Source of the DNA: Legionella moravica DSM 19234
GTDB taxonomy: Bacteria > Pseudomonadota > Gammaproteobacteria > Legionellales > Legionellaceae
NCBI RefSeq assembly: GCF_000423305.1
Contig: NZ_KE384001.1
Coordinates: forward strand, 1-64,000
Direction of reading: 5' to 3'
Length of the DNA: 64,000 nucleotides
Position numbers and translations under genes: made by a program. Of this stretch, positions 26,314-35,838 are shown piece by piece; the stretch's first letter is position 1, and each line of letters begins with the position of its first letter. The notes under the pieces were generated by a model. It did not search any database, was not told where the DNA came from, and saw only the letters and a list, made by a program, of their open reading frames with translations.

Positions 26314-27981
26314 ATGCAAAATGAAACTACTTCTAATACCTTATTCCAGCTGCTTTTAAAAAATGAAAAAGAATTAGCTGATCGGATCTATCTTAGACAG
26401 CCTAAAGATGGGGTATGGCATGAATACACATGGGCAGAAGTGATGCTTCAGGCTCGAAAAGTAGCTGGATTTTTACATCAATTAAAACTTAAACGAGGCA
26501 GTCATATTTCCATTATTTCTAAAAACTGCGCTGAATGGTTTATTACCGATTTTGGTATTCAACTTGCCGGGATGGTTAATGTTCCACTTTTCGCAAATCA
26601 GAATGCAGACAGTGCTCGTTATGTGTTGGAACATGGGGATGTGAAGCTGGTCTTTATAGGCAAGCTGGATGATCATCAACATGTCCGCCAATTCATTCCG
26701 GATACTTATATTACCGCCGATTTTAACTATCATCGCGATTTAAAGGTGAATTACACATGGGCTGATGTAATGGCAAGCAATCCTTTAGTGGATTTGATTG
26801 AACCAGGTCCTGAAGATTTATATACCATCATTTATTCCTCTGGTACCACAGGCTCACCTAAGGGTGCTATGTACACAAACAAAGCAATAGCTAAGTATGT
26901 GACCTTGTTCCCTAAAGACATTCTTAGAATCAGGGATTTGGAGCATTATAAGCTAATTTCATATCTTCCTCTCGCTCATGTTTACGAACGTTCTGCCATC
27001 GAGTTAGCCAGTGTAACGATTCCTTGTGATGTATCATTTGTCGAAAGTCTGGATAAATTCGCTGAGAATTTAAAGGAAATTCAACCTACATTTTTTACAG
27101 CCGTTCCCCGAATTTGGGGTGTATTCAAACAAAAAATTGAGCAAAAGGTACCGCCGGCGAAATTAAATTTTTTATTAAAGATTCCTTTTATTTCATCACT
27201 GGTCAAAAAGAAAATCATTCATGGTCTTGGCTTGAACGATTGCGTCAATTCCTTTTCTGGCGCGTCGCATTTACCCATACCTATAATCGAGTTTTTCGAG
27301 AAAATAGGCATTAATATACAAGAAGGATATGGCCAAACTGAAAATCTGGCGTATGCGACCTTTTCTCTATTAAACGAAAGAAGAAAGGGATATGTGGGGA
27401 CTCCCAGGTTAGACGTAGCAATTAAAATAGGGGAAGACTCCGAATTGTTGATCAACTCACCCTGTCTCATGTCCGGATATTACAAAGACAAACAAGCTAC
27501 GAAGAATGCATTTACTTCTGACGGTTGGTTACGCACAGGTGATGTCGTAGAAATTGACTCCGCTGAGCGAGTTAAAATCCTGGGAAGACTGTCTGAAAAC
27601 TTTAAAAATCAGACGGGTGAATTTGTGGCTCCCTCTCCAATAGAAAAACGCTTTGCCGCAAATAACAAGATTGAGCAATTATGTCTGGTTGGACGAGGAT
27701 TGCCAACCAATGTGCTCCTGGTTACCTTAAGTGAAGGGGCTCGTTTGAGCCAAAATAAGGAAGAAATCAATCTATCCCTACAAGAGAGCTTGCATAAGGT
27801 TAATGCCAAGTTGATGAAATATGAGAAAATCAGTCATATCATCGTTGTAAAAGACGCATGGACTACCAATAATGACATGCTAACTCCAACTCTTAAGGTA
27901 AAACGTAAAGTAGTCGAACAAAATTACGAGGGCTTGATTCAGGATGTCATATCGAAACATCAAGTTGTGGTTTGGGAGTAA
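26314..27981 (+). CDS. Long-chain acyl-CoA synthetase-like AMP-binding enzyme
   Basis: A 555-residue member of the ANL superfamily that activates carboxylates via acyl-adenylate, probably long-chain fatty acids to acyl-CoA. The P-loop-like motif is IYSSGTTGSPKGAMY near 172-186. YGQTENLAYATF is the A5-type motif, and LRTGDVVEID followed by ILGRLSENFKNQTGEFV is the A7/A8 hinge region. The long insert and lack of a membrane helix resemble FadD15/ACSL-type enzymes. The start follows TAAGGAT. It is probably cotranscribed with the patatin gene and ends 6 bases from the convergent DASS-type transporter gene. Confidence 0.9.
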   Translation: MQNETTSNTLFQLLLKNEKELADRIYLRQPKDGVWHEYTWAEVMLQARKVAGFLHQLKLKRGSHISIISKNCAEWFITDFGIQLAGMVNVPLFANQNADSARYVLEHGDVKLVFIGKLDDHQHVRQFIPDTYITADFNYHRDLKVNYTWADVMASNPLVDLIEPGPEDLYTIIYSSGTTGSPKGAMYTNKAIAKYVTLFPKDILRIRDLEHYKLISYLPLAHVYERSAIELASVTIPCDVSFVESLDKFAENLKEIQPTFFTAVPRIWGVFKQKIEQKVPPAKLNFLLKIPFISSLVKKKIIHGLGLNDCVNSFSGASHLPIPIIEFFEKIGINIQEGYGQTENLAYATFSLLNERRKGYVGTPRLDVAIKIGEDSELLINSPCLMSGYYKDKQATKNAFTSDGWLRTGDVVEIDSAERVKILGRLSENFKNQTGEFVAPSPIEKRFAANNKIEQLCLVGRGLPTNVLLVTLSEGARLSQNKEEINLSLQESLHKVNAKLMKYEKISHIIVVKDAWTTNNDMLTPTLKVKRKVVEQNYEGLIQDVISKHQVVVWE

Positions 27982-27987
27982 TGGCTC

Positions 27988-29475
27988 TTAAAATAAAACG
28001 CCTAATGTATACCAAAAGGGGATGGATGCCAGGATTACGAATAACTTTAAAAAGGTAAACCAGGCATTTAACTTTAGCAGGGGCTTTAGCAGAAAATTAT
28101 TATTGCTTTTAAGTAGTTCTTCAAAACAGAGAAAGTAACTGGATTGATAAGGAAATATCCAGGCTTCTGTTGCTAATAGAATGACAAAAGCGACAATCCA
28201 GTTGCAAACGGGGCTTTGTAGTGCAAAGGGGATAATTGCAGTAAATAAAATGGCAGGTGCAATCATGGTGCCGAGAACCAAACCGCCAATCCAGCTAATT
28301 GCATAAATCAGCGTAATGAAACAAGCGACATTACTTTGAGCAAGATGGGTCAACCATTGGAAATGATTAATCAACCAGACATCAACCCCAAGGCTTTGAA
28401 TGGTACGCATAACCCCAATAATGGCGCCAAAATAAAATAAGAATCCCCAGTTTATTTTATTTTGCAGTTCTTTTGAAGTTAAAGCACCAGTGATAAAAAG
28501 GATGATAAAAATAGACAGACAAGTCCATAATCCCGATATATTAAAGCAGGTTGATATTATGGTTCCTGCAAAAAAAACGACGAAGCTTAGGATTGCTATA
28601 TGTTCAATCAAGGTGGGTTTTCCCATAGAACACAGTTCTTTTTTAAGCTTATATTGATTGATGTTCAGGTTGTTATTGGGTTTGAACAGAATAGATTGCA
28701 AAATAAAAAATAAGGTGATGAGCATTAATCCGGGGAACGATGCCAGTTCAAGCCAACTAAGCCAATTTCCTTGCCATTGATGTTGTTCAGACAGTAATCC
28801 ATAGATAATAAAATTACTTGATTTACCGGTAAGAAAAATTGTAGAGAGCAATATGCAACCGTTAAATGCAGAATTAGCCAATGCATTTGCCGAACTGCTT
28901 CGTGGCCTTATTCGACTGCTTTCCATAATATCATTTAATAATGGAGCGATTAATGCCACTCTGGAGCTTTGGACGCTCATCATGGGGGTCATTAACGCGC
29001 CAAGAAAAAACAAGCATTTTTGCAATAACGATTGTTTTAAAGGCAGTTTAATTAACAGGATCAATGACACACGATAAAAGAGCCTGGATTTGGTTAATAA
29101 AGCACCAACAGCAAACACACTGACTGCAAAATAAAAACTGTCCGAATTAAATCCGGAGAGTATTAACGTGCTAGGGGCTACATGAAGCAGCATGGCCGCA
29201 ATTAAGATAATTAGCGAGGGAATGTATTCGGGTACCAGCCTGAAGATCCACATGACCACTGCTGCGACCAGAGTGATGGTGAATTTGGAATAGCTAAAAC
29301 TGACGGTATAGCTTTCCGTGATATCAAAGACTATCAGGGAACATAAAATAGTAATTAACCACCCTAAAACAGCGACGTTGTTTTTAGAAATCGTGATCAG
29401 GGTCTTATTCAGAAGAGGACGAATTTGATGAAATAGTGCACTCGAACCTTGCAAAATAAAATTAAAAATGGCCAT
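27988..29475 (-). CDS. DASS/SLC13-type anion transporter
   Basis: A 495-residue polytopic inner-membrane protein with about 11-13 hydrophobic helices. Its pattern (IPSLIILIAAMLLHVAPSTL, FAVSVFAVGALLTKSRL, LGALMTPMMSVQSSRVALI and a later repeat around LVLGTMIAPAILF) fits the divalent-anion:sodium symporter / ArsB-NhaD superfamily, with two inverted halves and SxS/T-type loops. Possible substrates are dicarboxylates or sulfate; none can be read from the sequence. It follows mfd by 46 bases on the same strand and may be cotranscribed. The ATG at 29475 has only a weak ribosome binding site. Confidence 0.8.
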   Translation of the reverse strand: MAIFNFILQGSSALFHQIRPLLNKTLITISKNNVAVLGWLITILCSLIVFDITESYTVSFSYSKFTITLVAAVVMWIFRLVPEYIPSLIILIAAMLLHVAPSTLILSGFNSDSFYFAVSVFAVGALLTKSRLFYRVSLILLIKLPLKQSLLQKCLFFLGALMTPMMSVQSSRVALIAPLLNDIMESSRIRPRSSSANALANSAFNGCILLSTIFLTGKSSNFIIYGLLSEQHQWQGNWLSWLELASFPGLMLITLFFILQSILFKPNNNLNINQYKLKKELCSMGKPTLIEHIAILSFVVFFAGTIISTCFNISGLWTCLSIFIILFITGALTSKELQNKINWGFLFYFGAIIGVMRTIQSLGVDVWLINHFQWLTHLAQSNVACFITLIYAISWIGGLVLGTMIAPAILFTAIIPFALQSPVCNWIVAFVILLATEAWIFPYQSSYFLCFEELLKSNNNFLLKPLLKLNAWFTFLKLFVILASIPFWYTLGVLF

Positions 29476-29521
29476 CAGTAAATAGAACCGTAATGGGTGA
29501 TTACTCAGTAAGGATAAGCTA

Positions 29522-32500
29522 TCAGCAAGCTAATTTACTTAACAAAGAACTTATTTCAAAGATGCGATCTTCGGGAGCTGTGCTATCCAAAGTGAAGCGC
29601 AGGCGCTGTGGACCTTCCATTTGATAACGTTTTGCATGTACTTGAATCAGGCTAATTAAAGCGCCTGGGTCTATTGATGGTTTTTCGTTAAAATCTAATT
29701 TTCCCTGTTGTCCACTGGCACTGATTTTTTGGATGCCAAGCTCTGCAGCCTTTAATTTCAGTTCAGTAATCAGTAGTAAATGTTTAACAGGTTGGGGTAA
29801 TAAACCGAACCTGTCGATTAATTCAATTTGTAAATCATGAATCTGTTGTTTGTTTTTAGCATTGGAAATACGTTTGTACATGATCAAACGATTATGGATG
29901 TCTGCAATATACTCTTCAGGAATAATCGCACTGATACGTAAATCGATTTCAGGACCTTGGTGCATTGGCGCTGATAATTCCGGAATTTTTCCAGCTTTCA
30001 AATCATGCACGGCTTTATCCAGCATTTCCATAAACAAATTAAAGCCTATGGCATGCATGTTGCCACTTTGATCTTCTCCCAGTAATTCACCCGCCCCTCT
30101 AATTTCCAGATCATGGGTTGCCAGGGTAAAACCTGCCCCTAAATCTTCAAGCGACACGATGGCCTCAAGGCGTTTTACTGCATCAGTTGTTAACGATTTT
30201 TCGTCAGGTGTTAACAAATAAGCATAAGCCTGATGATGTGAGCGTCCTACACGGCCACGGAGCTGGTGTAACTGTGCCAACCCAAATTTGTCTGCTCTAT
30301 CAATGATGATGGTATTCGCGGTTGGTATGTCTATCCCTGTTTCTATTATCGTTGTACAGACCAGAACATTAAAGCGATGATGGTAAAAATCAGACATCAC
30401 CCGTTCCAGTTCGCGTTCACGCATTTGTCCATGAGCACTGCGAATTTTTGCTTCAGGTACCAGGGTTTGCAGATCCTGGCATACTCTGTCGATGGTTTGA
30501 ACGTTATTGTGGAGGAAAAATACTTGTCCACCTCTTAATATTTCACGTAGCAAGGCCTCTCTGACTACGATGTCTTTCTTCTCTTGCCAGAAGGTTTTAA
30601 TTGCCAGCCGTTTTGCAGGCGGGGTTGCTATCAACGAAATGTCCCGGATTCCTGCCATCGCCATGTTGAGCGTTCTGGGGATAGGAGTTGCGGTCATGGA
30701 TAAAATGTCGACATGAGTTCGCAATGATTTCATGTGTTCTTTTTGTTTTACGCCAAATCGATGTTCTTCATCAATAATTAATAGCCCGAGATTTTTAAAA
30801 TTAATGGTACTTTGGAATAATTTATGAGTTCCAATGACGATATCCACTTTGCCAGAGGTGAGCGATTGAAGCACAGACTCTGATTCTTTAGCGCTGCGAA
30901 AGCGGGATAAGAGTTCAATGTTGATTGGAAAATCCGCGAAACGATCTCTGAATGACTCAAAATGCTGGCCAGCCAAAAGGGTGGTAGGCACTAAAACACA
31001 GACCTGTTTTCCATTTTGTACGGCCACAAATGCTGCACGCATGGCTACTTCCGTTTTGCCGAAGCCGACATCGCCGCAGATCAATCTATCCATTGGTCTT
31101 GGGGATTGCATGTCTTTAATGATCTGGTCTATGGCCTGAAGCTGATCGGTTGTTTCAGTAAATGGAAAGGCACTGGCAAATTTAATGTATTCGCTATGAT
31201 TAAACTCATACTGATGTCCTGGTTGCGCTTCCCTCTTGGCATAGAGATCCAGCAATTCAATAGCCACATCATGAATTTTTTCAGCTGCTTTTTTCTTTTC
31301 TTTTTGCCATTGATCCGTACCGAGTTTATGCAGTGGTGCATGTTCGCTGTCGACGCCAGTATAGCGGCTGATTAAATGGAGCGAAGTAACGGGTACGTAT
31401 ATTTTATCCTCGCCTGCATAAGCAAGAACGAGGAATTCGCTGGAAGTATCATTTGTGGTGATGTATTGCAAGCCTTGGTATCGCCCTACACCAAATTGCA
31501 AGTGGACTACCGGAGCGCCGAGTCTTAATTCAGCCATATCGCGAATGATTAAATCAGGATCGACTGATTTTTGCGCCGCTCTGCGCTGTGGAGTACTTTG
31601 TTCACCGAACAGCTGAGATTCTACAATTAAGATAATATTTTTATTCGTTAATTCACAGCCGTAAATTAGTGGTCCTGTGGTAATGTTGATCGGAGAATTA
31701 TCATTAATAAAATCTACCCAAGAATTGTGTACCGTAGGGAAGATTCCACTCGTTTTAAGAAGATCCAGCACTACTTCACGTCGCCCTGCGCTTTCAACAA
31801 CGATTAAGTATCGGAACGAGGGTATCGAACAATACTGACGTAATTGAAGCAAAGGTTCCTGATTTTTTCGGTCTATCGGTAATTGAGGTGCTTTTGAAAT
31901 ATCAAAATTGATTACTGCGCCTTTTTTCTCTGAGGGTTTATGGAAGAGGCGTAATTGTTCATAAGTATTAGCATAGGTAAGCAATTCAGTTGGATTAATG
32001 AAGCATGCGGCTGGAGTTAGAATAGGGCGGCTTACGTCATAACGTCTTTGCTCGTATCGTTCATTTAATTCTTGCCAGAATTGCTCCGCATTTTCCTGAA
32101 TGTCTTCAATCAGGCACACTCGCGACTCTTCAGGAAGGTAATCAAAAAAGGTAACTGTTTTGTCAAAAAACAGGGGGAGATAATATTCTATCCCTGCGGG
32201 AAACTGACCGTTAGAAATGGATTCATAGATGGGGCATTGGCTGGGGTTACCTGGGAAAAGCTCTCTGAACGATCTTCTGAAGAGGGTTTGGCTCTGTTCA
32301 TTTAAAGGAAATTCCCGTGCTGGTAATACATTGATTTCTTTAATTTTTTCTATGGTTCGTTGCGTTTCTGTATCGAATTCTCTTAAGCTTTCGATTTCGT
32401 CGTCAAACAATTCAATTCGAAAAGGTAGCCCGCTTCCCATGGGATACACATCGATTATGGAACCGCGTAAGGCATATTCCCCATGCTCCAATACTTTATT

Positions 32501-32968
32501 GACGCAGTGATAACCTGCTTGCTGTAACTGATTTCTGAACGTATTGAGGTCAAGTTTTTGACCTTCTTTCAGCATTAATGCATAGTGGTTTAAAAATTCA
32601 GGCGGGCAAAGTCGGTGCATCAACGTGCTGGCTGAAGTAATCACGACAGCATCCTTCACCTGTTGCATACGACTTAGGGTATAAAGTCGTTCTGAAATAA
32701 TGTCCTGGTGAGGGGAGAACTGATCATAGGGTAAAGTTTCCCAATCAGGGAAAAATAACAGTTCTTGTTGTTTTTTTTGAGGGTTCAGGAAAAATTGCAA
32801 TTCGTCCTGTAACTGACTGGCGCTGAGATTATCTTGCGCGATAAGTAATTTAATTCCTGGTGTTTCCTGGCAATATTCTGCCAAAGCAAGCGCCAGACTG
32901 CTACCGTATAGTTGCCCCCAAATTTGTTTGTTTTTTGTTGGATGGTAAAGCAGTGTTTCAGTAACCAT
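29522..32968 (-). CDS. mfd: Transcription-repair coupling factor Mfd
   Basis: A 1148-residue Mfd. It binds stalled RNA polymerase, translocates on DNA to release it and recruits UvrA for repair. The N-terminal UvrB-like module includes FFPDWETLPYDQFSPHQDI near 80-98. The RNA-polymerase-interacting domain and linker lie near 480-580. The RecG-like motor has Walker A GDVGFGKTEVA near 630 and the DEEH box near 733. Motifs QLRGRVGRSHHQAYAYL and the C-terminal TRCF domain (ISAIIPEEYI) are present. Full length. Start at ATG 32968. Confidence 0.98.
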   Translation of the reverse strand: MVTETLLYHPTKNKQIWGQLYGSSLALALAEYCQETPGIKLLIAQDNLSASQLQDELQFFLNPQKKQQELLFFPDWETLPYDQFSPHQDIISERLYTLSRMQQVKDAVVITSASTLMHRLCPPEFLNHYALMLKEGQKLDLNTFRNQLQQAGYHCVNKVLEHGEYALRGSIIDVYPMGSGLPFRIELFDDEIESLREFDTETQRTIEKIKEINVLPAREFPLNEQSQTLFRRSFRELFPGNPSQCPIYESISNGQFPAGIEYYLPLFFDKTVTFFDYLPEESRVCLIEDIQENAEQFWQELNERYEQRRYDVSRPILTPAACFINPTELLTYANTYEQLRLFHKPSEKKGAVINFDISKAPQLPIDRKNQEPLLQLRQYCSIPSFRYLIVVESAGRREVVLDLLKTSGIFPTVHNSWVDFINDNSPINITTGPLIYGCELTNKNIILIVESQLFGEQSTPQRRAAQKSVDPDLIIRDMAELRLGAPVVHLQFGVGRYQGLQYITTNDTSSEFLVLAYAGEDKIYVPVTSLHLISRYTGVDSEHAPLHKLGTDQWQKEKKKAAEKIHDVAIELLDLYAKREAQPGHQYEFNHSEYIKFASAFPFTETTDQLQAIDQIIKDMQSPRPMDRLICGDVGFGKTEVAMRAAFVAVQNGKQVCVLVPTTLLAGQHFESFRDRFADFPINIELLSRFRSAKESESVLQSLTSGKVDIVIGTHKLFQSTINFKNLGLLIIDEEHRFGVKQKEHMKSLRTHVDILSMTATPIPRTLNMAMAGIRDISLIATPPAKRLAIKTFWQEKKDIVVREALLREILRGGQVFFLHNNVQTIDRVCQDLQTLVPEAKIRSAHGQMRERELERVMSDFYHHRFNVLVCTTIIETGIDIPTANTIIIDRADKFGLAQLHQLRGRVGRSHHQAYAYLLTPDEKSLTTDAVKRLEAIVSLEDLGAGFTLATHDLEIRGAGELLGEDQSGNMHAIGFNLFMEMLDKAVHDLKAGKIPELSAPMHQGPEIDLRISAIIPEEYIADIHNRLIMYKRISNAKNKQQIHDLQIELIDRFGLLPQPVKHLLLITELKLKAAELGIQKISASGQQGKLDFNEKPSIDPGALISLIQVHAKRYQMEGPQRLRFTLDSTAPEDRIFEISSLLSKLAC

Positions 32969-33282
32969 GGAATTATAAAGCAGTTAAAACCTAAAGGAAA
33001 TCCATTATACCTGTATATTTTCTATTCTGCATCTTAAAAGACATTCATCAGGGGAAACGTATCTAAATTTAGAACCTTGTTGTCATTAAGCTTAGGATTA
33101 TTCATTGTAGATTGGCTATTTTCCTAACCCTATTAGCAAAGCGTAATACGGGCTTCGAAGGATTAGCTTAATGATAGTGAGGGGCGAGTGAAGCGACTTA
33201 AGCCGACATGGACTCCAGTTCAAAGGTTATTTCTTTATTCCCTTCAATTTTGTAGCCTGTTGGGCTGTACATGAAAAAAAAA
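32969..33282. other. Gene-poor region upstream of mfd
   Basis: No complete gene. The part near mfd probably carries its promoter. Positions 33198-33272 (minus strand) hold an open frame that resembles the C-terminus of the permease at 34266 and is described separately. Confidence 0.55.
33198..33272 (-). pseudogene. Remnant of a permease-gene 3' end
   Basis: The minus-strand frame reads YKIEGNKEITFELESMSA then stop. The neighbouring amino-acid permease ends DIEGHKEVDFNLETIPT then stop. The match in order, spacing and stop position suggests this is the diverged tail of a duplicated permease gene. It abuts the first IS4 remnant. Confidence 0.55.
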
Positions 33283-33634
33283 CTGTCTTGCCCGCGCAGG
33301 CGGGCAACCATCCATCAAAATAATCTGAAACTCAAATCAAACCACTGGGGATTGTATTGCTCGATATAGACTAACAGCAGGCCAGCCCTGTTTATTGATT
33401 TTTATTGGTTTTTTCTCATTCTGCCATTCGCCAGTACGATGAGCCCATTTAAATGCAACGGCCAAGAGTGCAACCATTTTTTTATATGAATTTTTTATAC
33501 GTGAGATGTGTGTCTCCAAAGTTAAATTCACGTACCTTAAAACAGCCGAATAGGCATTTAATTTCCCAGCGAGCTATCTTAATTTACTTCAGTGCCAAAC
33601 TAGAAATGGTTGCCCGCCTGCGCGGGCATGACAG
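33283..33634 (-). mobile_element. IS4-type transposase remnant 1 between inverted repeats
   Basis: A frame at 33337-33531 encodes TLETHISRIKN and VALLAVAFKWAHRTGEW followed by EKKPIKINKQGWPA, the C-terminus of IS4-family transposases. Just upstream in another frame lies ARWEIKCLFGCFK, the catalytic-Glu region, so a frameshift is present. The N-terminal three quarters are missing. The remnant is bounded by 29-base inverted repeats (33283-33311 and 33606-33634, one mismatch), each containing the 18-bp palindrome TGCCCGC-4-GCGGGCA. Non-functional. Confidence 0.75.
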
Positions 33635-33734
33635 GCTTTTGGTTTTCTACAGAGCTGTTTGCGTGCAAACAGGATTGTTCTCTCCCAAATTCGGTTGTAA
33701 TGAGGTGCTGATTGCAAACAAACGGGCTTAACTG

Positions 33735-34265
33735 CTAAGTCGCTATGGTTTCCAGGTTAAAGTCTACTTCTCTTCATTTTTGTACCCTGTTGAGCTGTAC
33801 CTGACAAAAAAAACTGTCTTGCCCGCGCAGGCGGGCAACCATCCATCAAAATAATCTGAAACTCAAATCAAATCACTGGGGATTGTATTGCTCGATATAG
33901 ACTAACAGCAGGCCAGCCCTGTTTATTGATTTTTATTGGTTTTTTCTCATTCTGCAATTCGCCAGTACGATGAGCCCATTTAAATGCAACGGCCAAGAGT
34001 GCAACCATTTTTTTATATGAATTTTTTATACGTGAGATGTGTGTCTCCAAAGTTAAATTCACGTACCTTAAATCAGCCGAACAGGCATTTAATTTCCCAG
34101 CGAGCTATCTTAATTTACTTTAGTGCCAAACTAGAAATGGTTGCCCGCCTGCGCGGGCATGACAGGCTTTTGGTTTTCTATAGAGCTGTTTGCGTGCAAA
34201 CAGGATTGTACTCTCCCAAATTCGGTTGTAATGAGGTGCTGATTGCAAACAAACGAGCTTACCTG
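33735..34265. repeat. Tandem duplication, copy 2
   Basis: Direct repeat of 33198-33734 at an offset of 531 bases. Its left end (33735-33800) is a decayed permease tail (ending FNLETIAT then stop, with a frameshift). Its right boundary is the functional permease stop codon at 34266-34268. Confidence 0.85.
33814..34165 (-). mobile_element. IS4-type transposase remnant 2 between inverted repeats
   Basis: Near-identical to remnant 1. The C-terminal transposase frame is at 33868-34062 with GEL in place of GEW. Inverted repeats are at 33814-33842 and 34137-34165 with the same GC-rich palindromes. Also truncated and frameshifted, hence non-functional. Confidence 0.75.
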
Positions 34266-35822
34266 CTAAGTCGGTATGGTTTCCAGGTTAAAGTCTACTT
34301 CTTTATGTCCCTCAATATCTAAAACGATCTGAGACAGATGAAGAACGATGATGCTTAAAGGAAGAAGACACACGAGATCCACCGGAAATTTAAGTACACC
34401 AATTCCTCCAAAAGAGCCAAGGTAAGAAATCAAAAGCAAGGAAAACATATAAAATATAAACCAGTACAAGGGGTAATTATGGAGGATGAAGCTTTTTCTA
34501 TGATAAGCGACACAGACTAAAAGGCCTATCAATAGCGCGACATCAAGTTTCCATAAAATAGTAAATCCACACCAATACAGCATTAAATTACAAAAATAAA
34601 ACGCCAGATGGGAACATACCAGGCTCCCTGCCAGTTTAAATGGTCTGTGGGTATTAGGTTGCAATTGACGCATTGCCAGAAGGCAGATAGGGCCTATGCT
34701 GTAAGAAAGAATGCTTGCGGAGGACAGGAATGCTACCAGTTTTTGCCATCCGGGAAAGGGTAAAAAGGATAAAATGCCAACCAGAAAATTGGCGTAAAGA
34801 GTGATATAGGGAATGTTGTGGCGATTTACTTTTAAAAATAATTTGGGTAAATGGTTATTCAACGCCATACCGTAGACAATTCGTGACGTTGCAGCGGTAT
34901 ATACAAGGGTAGTACCAAAAGGTGAAAAAGCAGCATCTATCATTAACAGAGTAGCTACGACCCCAAGCCCTAGCAATAAAGCCAGCCCAACCAAAGGACC
35001 ACTATCACCAGGATAATTTAAAGCGCCCCAGCCTTGCGTCAGATATTTTTGAGGCATGGCTGCAATAAAACTGAACTGCAACATGAAATAAAGAAGAAAG
35101 CCAACCAGAACAGCGCCCAATATGGCAATTGGAATATTGCGTTGCGGATTTTTTACTTCTCCCGCCAGAATCAGTCCATTTTGAAAACCGGTAAATGCAA
35201 AAATAACCCCTCCAGCGGAAAGTGCAGAAAAAATATTGACCCAGCTGCTTTTATCTCCGAGGCTCAGACTGATGTTTCCAAGGTCTGGCGCACTGTGGAG
35301 AAGTGCAATAATAGCCACACTGGGCAGGGCAAATTTGATGAGGCTGGCGTATTTATTACATTCTGCCAGTAATTTGATCCCATAAGAGTTGAGCAATACG
35401 ACAAATAGCATAATGCCTATGGCTACGATATAACCAGTTCCTGACAGTTTCAGCGTCGCGGGATCGTCAATAATCAGGGTTGGAAAAAAATGGCTGGAAT
35501 ACTGAAGAATTGCCTGTATTTCTATGGGCGTCATCACGACGTATGAGAGCCAGGAAGTCCAGGCAAATAAAAAACCCACCTCCTGTCCATGAGTGTAGGT
35601 TGGATAATTGGACATGCCTCCCGAGACAGGGAACATAGTACCCAGTTCACACAAGGGCAGGGCGATAAACAGCATGAATAGAGCAGCAATGATCCAGCTT
35701 ATCAACGCATTGCTTCCTGCCATTTGAGCACTGATGTAAGGGCTGAACAGCCAACCCGAACCAATCATTCCACCAGCAGCGGCGACTAATATATTCACTG
35801 TCGAGATATCACGTTTTAGCAA
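34266..35822 (-). CDS. Amino-acid permease, APC superfamily
   Basis: A 518-residue inner-membrane transporter with about 12-14 hydrophobic helices. The start TTG at 35822 is supported by AAGGAG six to seven bases upstream. Helix 1 holds AAAGGMIGSGWLFSPY, the unwound substrate/sodium-site motif GSG of APC transporters. GELGTMFPVSGGMSNYP-like sequence in helix 2 (CELGTMFPVSGG) and FAFTGFQNGLILAGEVKNP mark the amino acid/polyamine branch. The substrate is unknown. It is last in the hydrolase-DUF4785-rmuC set. Two degraded copies of its 3' end lie immediately downstream in the tandem repeat. Confidence 0.92.
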   Translation of the reverse strand: MLKRDISTVNILVAAAGGMIGSGWLFSPYISAQMAGSNALISWIIAALFMLFIALPLCELGTMFPVSGGMSNYPTYTHGQEVGFLFAWTSWLSYVVMTPIEIQAILQYSSHFFPTLIIDDPATLKLSGTGYIVAIGIMLFVVLLNSYGIKLLAECNKYASLIKFALPSVAIIALLHSAPDLGNISLSLGDKSSWVNIFSALSAGGVIFAFTGFQNGLILAGEVKNPQRNIPIAILGAVLVGFLLYFMLQFSFIAAMPQKYLTQGWGALNYPGDSGPLVGLALLLGLGVVATLLMIDAAFSPFGTTLVYTAATSRIVYGMALNNHLPKLFLKVNRHNIPYITLYANFLVGILSFLPFPGWQKLVAFLSSASILSYSIGPICLLAMRQLQPNTHRPFKLAGSLVCSHLAFYFCNLMLYWCGFTILWKLDVALLIGLLVCVAYHRKSFILHNYPLYWFIFYMFSLLLISYLGSFGGIGVLKFPVDLVCLLPLSIIVLHLSQIVLDIEGHKEVDFNLETIPT

Positions 35823-35838
35823 GGATAACTCCTTTTGG

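Larger units (their letters stand above)
33198..33734. repeat. Tandem duplication, copy 1
   Basis: First of two direct repeats (unit 531 bases in copy 2), closely similar over nearly the whole length from about 33240. The unit contains a permease-tail remnant, an IS4 transposase remnant and flanking inverted repeats. The left 60 bases are more diverged than the rest. Confidence 0.85.

Noticed and set aside
31016-31375. A 119-codon plus-strand frame inside mfd
   Set aside because: Antisense shadow of a strongly conserved helicase region; no independent support.
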